From positions 1,663,001 to 1,727,000 of the forward strand of contig NZ_CP115159.1 of assembly GCF_027594425.1 (NCBI RefSeq): a stretch of 64,000 bases of DNA, given 5' to 3'. This stretch comes from Zunongwangia sp. HGR-M22 (lineage in GTDB: Bacteria; Bacteroidota; Bacteroidia; Flavobacteriales; Flavobacteriaceae). Of the stretch, positions 16,740 through 24,830 are shown piece after piece. The notes beneath the pieces are model-generated. The model saw nothing but the letters and a program-made list of their open reading frames with translations, was not told the origin of the DNA and searched no databases. The position numbers and the translations under genes are program-made. Position 1 is the stretch's first letter; each line of letters begins with the position of its first letter.

Positions 16740-17783
16740 ATGTTGTACGTAGTTTTATTTTTCTTACTGTTTTCGCTCTTGCTTTATGTTCTTTTGGGAG
16801 GAGCCGATTTTGGCGCCGGTATAGTAGAACTTTTTTCTTCCAGAGAAAATAAAAAAGTAAATCGTGATACCATTTATAGAGTGATGGGGCCAATTTGGGA
16901 AGCCAACCATATTTGGTTAATTATCCTTATTGTTATTTTATGGATTGCTTTTCCAATATATTTCAATATTATTATTATCTATTTGCATGTGCCTTTAACT
17001 CTAGTGCTTTTGGGAATTACCATGCGTGGTGTTTCATTTATTTTTAGGCATTACGATGCATTCGAAGATAAATCTCAAATGGTTTATAATAGTTTATTTC
17101 GATTCTCGAGTTTTGTAACACCGGTTTTTTTAGGAATGTGTTTCGCTGCGCTTGTTGGTGGGGAATTGATAGTTACTGAAGATTATACCAATTACGGCTT
17201 TTACGATCTTTTTATGCAGCCTTGGTTTAATGGATTTAGTATTTTGATGGGATTATTTTATGCTTCACTTTGTGCGTTTTTAGCCTCAACTTTATTAATA
17301 GGCGAAAGTAAAGGTGATATAAGAAATATGTATATCCGAAAATCAAAAATATTTACAGGTATTTTAGTAATTCTTGGGTTTATTTTAATCGCTTACGGAT
17401 TTTTTAATGAGATCGCTTTTATAAGGGATTTTGTAACAAATCCGATCTCTATCGTTTGTATTATACTTTCAGGAATTTTATTATTTCCATTGTGGAAATA
17501 TATACGTTCTGGTCGTAGAGTTCTAAGTAGGTATTTTGCCGGTCTTCAAGTGGTTTTAGTACTTTTTGCAGCATTGATCGCTCATTTTCCGTATGTTATC
17601 ATTACTTCAGAAGAAGAAATTAGCCTATTAGAAAATATATCACCAGATACTGTAATTATGGTTTTGGGAATATCTTTGATTATAGGAGGCGGAGTGATAT
17701 TGCCGGGATTATTTCATTTAATGAAATCTTTTAAAATGATTAAAATTTTTGAAAGAGATGAGCAGCAATTTCAGGAAAAATAA
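16740..17783 (+). CDS. cydB: Cytochrome bd oxidase subunit II
   Basis: CydB is the second subunit of the bd oxidase. At 347 residues it has eight or nine membrane helices. Family features are LLGGADFGAGIVELFSS near the N-terminus, GPIWEANHIWLIILIVILW and LTLVLLGITMRGVSFIFRHYD. It starts 2 nt after the cydA stop, so the subunits are coupled. No cydX-like small subunit or cydCD assembly genes are adjacent. A terminator follows immediately, so cydAB is a two-gene unit. Confidence 0.96.
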   Translation: MLYVVLFFLLFSLLLYVLLGGADFGAGIVELFSSRENKKVNRDTIYRVMGPIWEANHIWLIILIVILWIAFPIYFNIIIIYLHVPLTLVLLGITMRGVSFIFRHYDAFEDKSQMVYNSLFRFSSFVTPVFLGMCFAALVGGELIVTEDYTNYGFYDLFMQPWFNGFSILMGLFYASLCAFLASTLLIGESKGDIRNMYIRKSKIFTGILVILGFILIAYGFFNEIAFIRDFVTNPISIVCIILSGILLFPLWKYIRSGRRVLSRYFAGLQVVLVLFAALIAHFPYVIITSEEEISLLENISPDTVIMVLGISLIIGGGVILPGLFHLMKSFKMIKIFERDEQQFQEK

Positions 17784-17813
17784 TTAAGTGTAAAAACTGC
17801 ACTTAACTTTTAT
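17784..17813 (+). terminator. Intrinsic terminator after cydB
   Basis: TTAAGTG (17784-17790) pairs with CACTTAA (17800-17806), followed by CTTTTATTTTTTG. The hairpin starts one base after the cydB stop codon. Confidence 0.65.
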
Positions 17814-17861
17814 TTTTTGTCAAAATGTTAGATATTAGACAATAAATCTATAATCTTTCAA

Positions 17862-18917
17862 ATGTCATTTAAATTTAACGTTTCAAGCTATCTTTTACTA
17901 GGGATTATTTTTGCTTCATTTAGTAGTTGTAAAAATGCTGAAGTTTCAGATCAGCAAAAAGCTGATATAAAATCAGAATCTCAACAAATCACCTACCATA
18001 ATCCAATTGTGGCCCAACGTGCCGATCCATGGGTTTTAAAAGCTGAAGATGGTACTTATTATTTTATTGCTACATCGCCAGAGTACGATCGTATAGAAAT
18101 GCGCCAGTCTAAAACGATAAATGGACTAGGAACTGCCGAACCCAAAGTAATCTGGACAAAGCATGAAACCGGTAAAATGGGAGCTCATATTTGGGCTCCG
18201 GAGCTGCATAAGATTGACGGAAAATGGTATGTCTATTTTGCTGCAGGAGAAGTAGAAGATGTATGGAAAATAAGAATGTTCGCGTTGTCTAATGATTCAG
18301 AAGATCCTATGGAAGGGGAATGGAAGGAAGAAGGACAAATAGCTACAAAGCGCGATTCTTTTTCTTTAGATGCTACTACTTTTGAACATAATGGAGAACA
18401 CTATTATGCATGGGCACAAGCCGTTAGAGAAGAAGGAGGAACTTCAATTTTGTTATCTAAAATGGAGTCTCCCACTAAACTTAAAGGTGAAGAAATTGAA
18501 ATCACAAATCCTGAGTATGATTGGGAACGTATAGGTTACCTGGTTAATGAAGGGCCGGCGGTTATTAAAAGAAACGGAAAAATTTTTATGACTTATTCTG
18601 CAAGTGCAACAGATGCGAATTATGCGATGGGATTGTTATGGGCAGAGGAAGATGCCGATCTAATGAATCCAGATTCATGGTATAAATCTGAAAAGCCTGT
18701 TTTCTCTACAAATGCTGAATTAAGACGATTTGGTCCCGGCCATAGTTCATTTACAGTTGCTGAAGATGGTGAGACCGATGTTCTAATTTATCATGCAAGA
18801 GTTTACGAAAAAATAAGAGGTAATTCTTTATATGATTTTAATCGTCATACAAGAGCAAGAACCTTTACATGGGATGAAAACGGATTCCCGGATTTCGGGC
18901 AGGATATAACAGACTAA
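17862..18917 (+). CDS. Glycoside hydrolase family 43 lipoprotein
   Basis: This 351-residue lipoprotein has a lipobox-like FSSCKN (Cys23). The five-bladed propeller of GH43 follows. The inverting catalytic residues are visible: the base Asp in QRADPWVL, the pKa-modulating Asp in SFSLDATTFEHNG and the acid Glu in VNEGPAV. IWAPELHKIDGKWYVYFAA is also typical. GH43 enzymes remove arabinofuranose or xylose units from plant or algal hemicelluloses; the exact specificity is not readable. It stands alone, not in a polysaccharide utilisation locus. Confidence 0.92.
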   Translation: MSFKFNVSSYLLLGIIFASFSSCKNAEVSDQQKADIKSESQQITYHNPIVAQRADPWVLKAEDGTYYFIATSPEYDRIEMRQSKTINGLGTAEPKVIWTKHETGKMGAHIWAPELHKIDGKWYVYFAAGEVEDVWKIRMFALSNDSEDPMEGEWKEEGQIATKRDSFSLDATTFEHNGEHYYAWAQAVREEGGTSILLSKMESPTKLKGEEIEITNPEYDWERIGYLVNEGPAVIKRNGKIFMTYSASATDANYAMGLLWAEEDADLMNPDSWYKSEKPVFSTNAELRRFGPGHSSFTVAEDGETDVLIYHARVYEKIRGNSLYDFNRHTRARTFTWDENGFPDFGQDITD

Positions 18918-18937
18918 TTTTTAATATGATAATAAAC

Positions 18938-18965
18938 AAAAAAAGCGCCAGTCGGCGCTTTTTTG
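18938..18965. terminator. Bidirectional terminator between GH43 and the XRE gene
   Basis: AAAAAGCGCC and GGCGCTTTTT form a strong stem around AGTC, with A and T runs on both sides. It lies between convergent genes and can terminate both. Confidence 0.88.
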
Positions 18966-18968
18966 TTA

Positions 18969-19163
18969 TTACTCTTCATCCTGAAAAATTTCTTCAATTT
19001 TCAGATTAAATAATCTGGCGATTTTAAATGCCAGTGGCAAACTGGGATCAAATTTGCCTTTTTCGATTGCATTTATGGTTTGCCTAGACACTTCAACGCG
19101 ATTGGCCAATTCTGCCTGCGTAATGTTTTGCTCGGCTCGTAATACTTTGATTCGATTTTTCAT
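18969..19163 (-). CDS. Small XRE-family helix-turn-helix regulator
   Basis: This 64-residue Cro/CI-type DNA-binding domain consists of MKNRIKVLRAEQNITQAELA, VSRQTINAIEKGKF and LAFKIARLFNLKIEEIFQ. This compact type typically lacks an effector domain. It overlaps the end of the upstream membrane protein gene by 4 nt (ATGA type). Two-gene units of a small XRE regulator and a four-helix membrane protein are widespread. The promoter of the unit carries a palindrome that could be its operator. Confidence 0.92.
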   Translation of the reverse strand: MKNRIKVLRAEQNITQAELANRVEVSRQTINAIEKGKFDPSLPLAFKIARLFNLKIEEIFQDEE

Positions 19164-19573
19164 TTGTAACGAGCATTTCCAATTAACATTGCAACCAAAT
19201 AAGTGATTCCCATGACGAAAACCAAATGAGAGATTTCAGCATTAAAGGAGATCAGGTTAGTGGTATCTAACATAGAGTAACTAATTCCAACGATCAATGT
19301 AATTCCTAAAGTTATAGCCATAGCATCCATACTTATTTTACGTTGTAAGGGATCCTGGCTGTTAAGATGTTTTCGATTGATTAATATCATACCAAACCCT
19401 ACAAGAGCGTTTATTATGATCATTACAATGGTAATGATTTTATTTTCGTTCCAGATAAATTTTGGGCCAAAGGCAACAAATGCCAAGGTGAAAACCCATA
19501 AAAATGTCCATACAGCCAAAGCATTAGTGTTCTTTTTTAATTCACTGCGCCAGTTATTTTGTTTTGCTTTCAT
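19160..19573 (-). CDS. Four-helix membrane protein paired with XRE regulator
   Basis: This 137-residue protein has four predicted membrane helices (about 18-35, 44-62, 84-102 and 114-132) and short charged ends. I do not recognise a family beyond the frequent pairing with small XRE regulators. The short hydrophilic N-terminus (MKAKQNNWRSELKK) probably faces the cytoplasm. It is the first gene of a two-gene operon and is coupled to the regulator by a 4-nt overlap. Function unknown. Confidence 0.75.
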   Translation of the reverse strand: MKAKQNNWRSELKKNTNALAVWTFLWVFTLAFVAFGPKFIWNENKIITIVMIIINALVGFGMILINRKHLNSQDPLQRKISMDAMAITLGITLIVGISYSMLDTTNLISFNAEISHLVFVMGITYLVAMLIGNARYK

Positions 19574-19596
19574 AAGTAAAATGTATTTAACTAAAA

Positions 19597-19619
19597 GTAA
19601 AGTTTATTTTACAAATATA
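19597..19619 (-). promoter_or_regulatory. Promoter and palindrome of the XRE/membrane operon
   Basis: On the minus strand TATATTTG (19612-19619) is a perfect -7 box. It is overlapped at its end by the palindrome GTAAA-N6-TTTAC (19597-19612), which covers the expected transcription start. The position suits repression by the XRE protein. That link is inference. Confidence 0.5.
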
Positions 19620-19747
19620 GGCTGTTTTTTTAAAATGTCAAGTTTTGTTTACATTTTTATTTTTTCTGAAATATTTAATAAGTCAATCCAACCTTAATAA
19701 ATACCTTTATACAACAACTTCAGATTCATTGTTATACCCCATAAATT

Positions 19748-20779
19748 ATGATAAAGCAATTTGGAAAAGCCCCATCTGGTAAGCGATTAGCAAGAATACA
19801 AGAATGCAAAAATTTTAAAGATGGAAGCTTTCAGAACATAGAAGAAACCTCGGTAAACCCTAATAACGTATCGATGTTCACAATGATGAAAGATATGCGA
19901 AATCGCCCAAAATCGGTAAATCCTTCAAACAAAATCCCTTCTGTAAAGACTAATCTTAACACTATAGAAGCTGAAGAGCCTTCTTTTGTATGGTTTGGAC
20001 ATTCTTCTTATTTACTGAAAATAAAAGAGTATACTATTTTGGTAGATCCTGTGTTTAGCGGAAATGCTTCGCCGGTTTCTTTCTTCGGAAAAGCTTACGA
20101 TGGCGCCAATGAATATGGAGTAGAGGACATGCCTGAAATTGATATTTTACTGCTTACGCACGATCATTACGATCATTTAGATTATCCAACGATAGAAAAG
20201 CTAAAATCGAAGGTAAAACGAGTGGTTTGTTCCTTAGGAGTTGGTGCGCATTTAGAATACTGGAGATATTCAGAAAGGATGATTACCGAATTAAATTGGT
20301 GGGAATCTGAAAAAATTAAAAGTAATTTTAAAATTACTGCTACGCCTGCCCGTCATTTTTCAGGACGCTTATTTAAGCGCGGCAATACGCTGTGGTCGTC
20401 TTTTGTTTTTGAAGTTTTTGGATACAAATTATATTTAGGTGGTGATTCAGGATATAGTCCGCAGTTTAAAGAAATAGGTGATAAATTTGGCCAATTTGAC
20501 CTTGCAATTTTGGAATGTGGACAATACGGGAAAAACTGGCCACAGATTCACAATTTTCCAGAAGAAGTGGTGAAGGCTGCAAACGATCTACAAGCCAAAA
20601 AAGTAATCCCTGTTCATTGGGCAAAATTTACGCTTTCTACCCATCCGTGGAATGAACCTATAATACGTTTTACAAAATCAGCTGAAAAGGAAAAGCTTAA
20701 TTATGTAAGTCCGAAAATTGGAGAATTATATCAATTGAATCAGGAATTTAAGCAGGAAGTTTGGTGGGATTTTGAATAA
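19748..20779 (+). CDS. MBL-fold hydrolase, NAPE-PLD/RomA-like
   Basis: This 343-residue metallo-beta-lactamase-fold enzyme carries FVWFGHSSYLLKI, LLTHDHYDHLDY (the HxHxDH metal motif, about residue 138), PARHFSGR, YLGGDSGYS (bridging Asp) and PVHWAKFTLSTHPW. This pattern and length match the NAPE-PLD/RomA/UlaG-like group, whose known members cleave phospholipids or lactones. No membrane anchor or signal peptide is visible, so it is probably cytoplasmic. It precedes the large VIT/vWA gene by 39 nt without a terminator and may be cotranscribed with it. Confidence 0.87.
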   Translation: MIKQFGKAPSGKRLARIQECKNFKDGSFQNIEETSVNPNNVSMFTMMKDMRNRPKSVNPSNKIPSVKTNLNTIEAEEPSFVWFGHSSYLLKIKEYTILVDPVFSGNASPVSFFGKAYDGANEYGVEDMPEIDILLLTHDHYDHLDYPTIEKLKSKVKRVVCSLGVGAHLEYWRYSERMITELNWWESEKIKSNFKITATPARHFSGRLFKRGNTLWSSFVFEVFGYKLYLGGDSGYSPQFKEIGDKFGQFDLAILECGQYGKNWPQIHNFPEEVVKAANDLQAKKVIPVHWAKFTLSTHPWNEPIIRFTKSAEKEKLNYVSPKIGELYQLNQEFKQEVWWDFE

Positions 20780-20818
20780 TTTCGATTAAATTCATAGGAT
20801 ATTTCGTACTCCTTAACT

Positions 20819-23800
20819 ATGAAAAAATTAATATTATTTTCTTTTCTGATGTTTCAGGCAAGCCTGACATTGTTTTCTCAGAACTCACCAGAAATTAAGG
20901 TTGGCAATAAAAAACTGGATCTTGCAAAACTAAACGTAGATGTGAAAATTGCCGGAAACCTAGCCACCACAACATTCGAATTATTTTTCTACAATCCAAA
21001 CGATGAAAGACTGGAAGGTGAGTTAAATTTCCCACTAGGCGAAGGCCGGGAAGTAAGCCGGTTTGCGCTAGATATCAAAGGAAAGCTAAGAGAAGCGGTA
21101 ATTGTTGAAAAGGAGAAAGCTCGCGTTGCTTTTGAAAGTACGGTTAGACGACGTATCGATCCTGCATTGCTTGAGAAAACGCAGGGAAATAATTATAAAG
21201 CACGAATTTTTCCTATCGAAGCGAAATCTTATAAACGTGTAGTTTTGGCTTATGATGAAGAACTGATTCTGAATAAAGGCGAATTATTTTATCAATTACC
21301 GTTAGAATATGATTTAAAACTCGAGAATTTTAACTTAAAAATTAGCGTGGCCGGTATTGATGATGCTTCTACTTTAAAATCAAACTTGAAATTCGAGAAT
21401 TTTGGCGGAAATTTAGTTTCAGAAATTGAGAAGGAGAACTTTAAATTAGATCAGGATTTTATTTTCAGAATTGCTGAAAATGATGCAAAACCAACATTTG
21501 TAGCTCAGGATGACTTTTTTTACTGGTATAATTCTATAGAAGCCAAAGAGCGCATCAGGCCAAAACCTTCAAAAATCAGTATCTTTTGGGATGTTTCGTA
21601 TTCAGAAAAAGATAGGCAAATTCAAAAGGAAATCGATCTTCTAAAAAGCTATTTTGAGTATTTAAGAAATGTTGAAGTCGAGTTAATCACATTCGACTAT
21701 AAAGAGCGAAAAAAATCTACTTTTAAAGTCGAAAATGGAGACTCTAAAGCACTTTTCGAATTTTTAAAATCTCTAATTTATGACGGTGGTACGGCTTACA
21801 ATAAATTAGATTTTAATAGTGAAGATAGTGAGGTTATTTTATTATTTAGCGATGGTTTAGACAATTTTGGAGGTTTTGAGGAGAAATTTAATCTTCCAAT
21901 TTTTGCTATAAACAGCAAAACCTCAGCAGATCATAAAGAGCTTCAACAGGTTTCTTTGCAATCTGGCGGAAATTATATCAATCTTAAAAATTCGGGCTTA
22001 GAAGAAGCAATTTCAAAACTGAAAAATCAGCCTTTGTTATTCTTAGGAGCAACTTCAGAAGATAATTCGCTTGAAATTTATCCAAAAGAGAAAAAAATAC
22101 TCAATAAAGATTTTACACTAACCGGTAAAGGTTTTGAAAATACAACGATTACTTTAAAATTTGGGTTTGGTAATGAAGTAGTGAATACGATCGAGATTAA
22201 TCCTGTGGATGCGATCGATGTTAAAGATTGGGGAATCGATAAGAAATGGGCGAATCAAAAAATTGATTTCTTAAATGTCCAAAATGAGGATTTGGAAGAT
22301 GAAATTATCGAAGTAAGTGAAGATTATCAGGTACTTTCAGATTATACATCCTTGTTGGTTTTAGATCGACTTTCAGATTATATCGAGTACGAAGTCACGC
22401 CACCAGACGAAATGTTAGCGGAGTATCAGGATGCGATGCGTCGTAAAAAATCCAGTCTTGCAAATCACCAAAATAACCTGAAAGCAAAACGTTTATTGAT
22501 TATTGATGGATATAACGATATTCAAAAATGGTACGGGAAAGCGCCCAAAATTGATATTTCAAAAGATACTATTTCTCAAAGAACCAACGATCCTGTGACT
22601 AGCGTAGTAGATTCTGGCGAGGAAGCTCCAGAACGTGAACCAAGTTCAAATTCAACATCTAATTCAAATTCAGGAGAAGATATTCCCGGTAATGAGAATT
22701 CAAATCATTTAGTAAAAGGAAACGTAACGGCGGCAGGAGATGATTTTCCTTTACCGGGGGTGAATGTTATTGTTAAAGGAACCTCAAACGGAGTTCAAGC
22801 CGATTTTGACGGAAATTATCAAATTTATGTAGACGAAGGTGAAAAATTGATTTTCAGCTATATTGGTTTTGAAACTCAGGAAGTAGTTGTTACAGGAGAT
22901 CTAATTGATGTAGAATTAGAAGAAAATGCTTCAACTTTAAATGAAGTAGTGGTTATGGGGTATCAGAGCGAATCGTCTAATACTAGGACGAGTGCTGTAA
23001 CCGCGTTACAGGGTAGAGTTGCCGGAATTCAGGTAGTAAACGATGAAGAAGAAATTGTTAGTTTAAGAGGTGCAAATAATTTATCTAACAAAGACCCAAT
23101 TTATATTGTGAATGGAAATTTAGTCGGTGAAATGCCTAATTTGGATTCTGATGATATAGCGGAGTTTTACAGTATAAATTCAGAAAATGCCACTAAACTT
23201 TATGGTGCTCAAGCGGTCGGCGGTGTAGTTGTTATTAAAACTAAAGAGCTTTCAGAAAAGGAAAAAGATAAAATAGCCGAGCTGGAATTGAAAATTGAAA
23301 ATGAACTGGAATTAAAAGGATGGAATCCAAATTCAGCATATATTAGGCAACTCAAAAGAACAAATTCTGCGGAAGAAGCCTATCAATTATATCGCGAATT
23401 AAGAGAAGAATATAATAATATGCCGTCCTTTTATATGGATGTGGCCGATTATTTTCTGAGCCAAAATGAAACTGAAAAAGCCTTCAGAATTATTTCTAAT
23501 ATAGCTGAAATCGAATTAGATAATTATGAGTTGAGCCGAGCCTTAGCTTATAAACTGGAAGCGGAAGGAAAAACAGGAATGGCCGAGTATATTTATACCA
23601 AAGTTTTAGAATTGCGCCCTGAAGATATCCAGTCTTATCGTGATTTGGCATTAATTAAAATTGAAAATGGACATTTTCAGGAAGCTTTAGAATTGCTTTA
23701 CAAAATTGTAAGTGGTGAATTAGTAGAAAAAGATGAAGCACGCAGATTTTCTGGAATCGAGGATATTTCTTTTGTAGAAATGAATAACCTAATCACGCTT

Positions 23801-24220
23801 CATAAAAATGAATTGGATTTATCGAATATTGATAAAAAGTTTATTAGTCCAATGAAAATGGATCTTCGCGTGGTGCTCGACTGGAATCATAACGATACTG
23901 ATATTGATCTTTGGGTGATCGATCCTAAAAATGAAAAATGCTGGTACAAAAATAAAAAAACAAAAATAGGCGGGAAACTTTCTGATGATATGACCGAAGG
24001 CTTTGGCCCTGAGTCTTTTAAATTAAAAGAGGCTATAAGCGGCAATTACGAGATGTTTATTGATTATTATAGCGATAATGTTCAGAAAATATCTGGACCA
24101 ACATTTTTAAAAATCACAGTTTTCAAAAATTACGGAACTAAAGAACAGCAAAAAACATTAAAAGTTTATAGATTAGAAAATAGTGACGACGAGCTAAAAG
24201 TCGGCGAAATAAACTTCTAA
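20819..24220 (+). CDS. Exported VIT-vWA-CarboxypepD/plug-TPR-DUF2135 fusion protein
   Basis: This is a 1133-residue exported protein. Order of parts: signal peptide (1-21); VIT domain (about 25-150, with FNPLGEG-type LNFPLGEGREV and EKEKARVAFES); vWA domain (about 250-400) with an intact metal site (DVSYS, GGTAYN, LFSDGLDN); acidic Ser/Asn linker; CarboxypepD_reg-like domain (about 630-710, LPGVNVIVKGTSNGVQADFD, FSYIGFETQEV); plug-like SusC segment (about 720-815, LQGRVAGIQVV, DPIYIVNG, YGAQAVGGVVVIKTKE) without any barrel; TPR region (about 830-985); DUF2135 (about 1014-1133, HNDTDIDLWVIDP). The last domain and VIT-vWA are known to co-occur; the SusC-type insert is the odd part. It probably scaffolds surface assemblies; function is inference. 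Confidence 0.85.
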   Translation: MKKLILFSFLMFQASLTLFSQNSPEIKVGNKKLDLAKLNVDVKIAGNLATTTFELFFYNPNDERLEGELNFPLGEGREVSRFALDIKGKLREAVIVEKEKARVAFESTVRRRIDPALLEKTQGNNYKARIFPIEAKSYKRVVLAYDEELILNKGELFYQLPLEYDLKLENFNLKISVAGIDDASTLKSNLKFENFGGNLVSEIEKENFKLDQDFIFRIAENDAKPTFVAQDDFFYWYNSIEAKERIRPKPSKISIFWDVSYSEKDRQIQKEIDLLKSYFEYLRNVEVELITFDYKERKKSTFKVENGDSKALFEFLKSLIYDGGTAYNKLDFNSEDSEVILLFSDGLDNFGGFEEKFNLPIFAINSKTSADHKELQQVSLQSGGNYINLKNSGLEEAISKLKNQPLLFLGATSEDNSLEIYPKEKKILNKDFTLTGKGFENTTITLKFGFGNEVVNTIEINPVDAIDVKDWGIDKKWANQKIDFLNVQNEDLEDEIIEVSEDYQVLSDYTSLLVLDRLSDYIEYEVTPPDEMLAEYQDAMRRKKSSLANHQNNLKAKRLLIIDGYNDIQKWYGKAPKIDISKDTISQRTNDPVTSVVDSGEEAPEREPSSNSTSNSNSGEDIPGNENSNHLVKGNVTAAGDDFPLPGVNVIVKGTSNGVQADFDGNYQIYVDEGEKLIFSYIGFETQEVVVTGDLIDVELEENASTLNEVVVMGYQSESSNTRTSAVTALQGRVAGIQVVNDEEEIVSLRGANNLSNKDPIYIVNGNLVGEMPNLDSDDIAEFYSINSENATKLYGAQAVGGVVVIKTKELSEKEKDKIAELELKIENELELKGWNPNSAYIRQLKRTNSAEEAYQLYRELREEYNNMPSFYMDVADYFLSQNETEKAFRIISNIAEIELDNYELSRALAYKLEAEGKTGMAEYIYTKVLELRPEDIQSYRDLALIKIENGHFQEALELLYKIVSGELVEKDEARRFSGIEDISFVEMNNLITLHKNELDLSNIDKKFISPMKMDLRVVLDWNHNDTDIDLWVIDPKNEKCWYKNKKTKIGGKLSDDMTEGFGPESFKLKEAISGNYEMFIDYYSDNVQKISGPTFLKITVFKNYGTKEQQKTLKVYRLENSDDELKVGEINF

Positions 24221-24223
24221 AAT

Positions 24224-24829
24224 TTGCTAAAAACTAGGTATTTAACTGGATTGGGTTTTTTGGCTATCGGTTTTTTGCTTAAAATGCTTTTTACGCATTT
24301 GATAGATTACTGGGCATTAATAAAACATGTAAGTGTTATTTTTATTTTTTTAGGCTTATGCTTTTTGTTTGCAGGAATTTTTGTGCGATCTGAAAATATA
24401 GAAAAAGGAACTTTCAAAAAAGATCCTGTAACCTATAGCATGGTAACATTAATGCAAATAATACTTATAGTTGGGGTAGCTGGCTTTGCAATTGTAACAG
24501 AGCACATTGCCGAAGGAGCAAATTACTATCTTACTAATACAATTATTAATAATTCTTACCAAAAAACAACAGCTACCGTTACAGGCGAGCAAGCAATCAA
24601 AACAAGTATTAGTGACAAAGGCTACGAAAAGTTTGCAGTTTTTCAATATCCGAATAATTACGGTACCATCGAAAACCAAGGCATTAAGTTAAATCCTAAA
24701 CTTCGGAAGAAATTAATACGAAGATCTATCGATTATCGAAATGGTCAATTTAGTACGAGATTGCAGGGACAGCAATTTGTGATACAATATTCCACCAGGT
24801 TTCCTTCTATGTTTATAATCGCTGAATAA
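24224..24829 (+). CDS. Membrane protein of unknown function, TTG start
   Basis: This 201-residue protein has three membrane helices (about 6-24, 34-53, 69-89) followed by a soluble C-terminal domain of about 110 residues. I do not recognise the family. The only start in frame near the N-terminus is TTG, 3 nt after the VIT/vWA stop codon, since an in-frame stop lies just before. Tight spacing implies coupled translation and a partnership with the large exported protein. It converges on the M1 peptidase gene with one base between the stops. Confidence 0.72.
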   Translation: MLKTRYLTGLGFLAIGFLLKMLFTHLIDYWALIKHVSVIFIFLGLCFLFAGIFVRSENIEKGTFKKDPVTYSMVTLMQIILIVGVAGFAIVTEHIAEGANYYLTNTIINNSYQKTTATVTGEQAIKTSISDKGYEKFAVFQYPNNYGTIENQGIKLNPKLRKKLIRRSIDYRNGQFSTRLQGQQFVIQYSTRFPSMFIIAE

Positions 24830-24830
24830 C

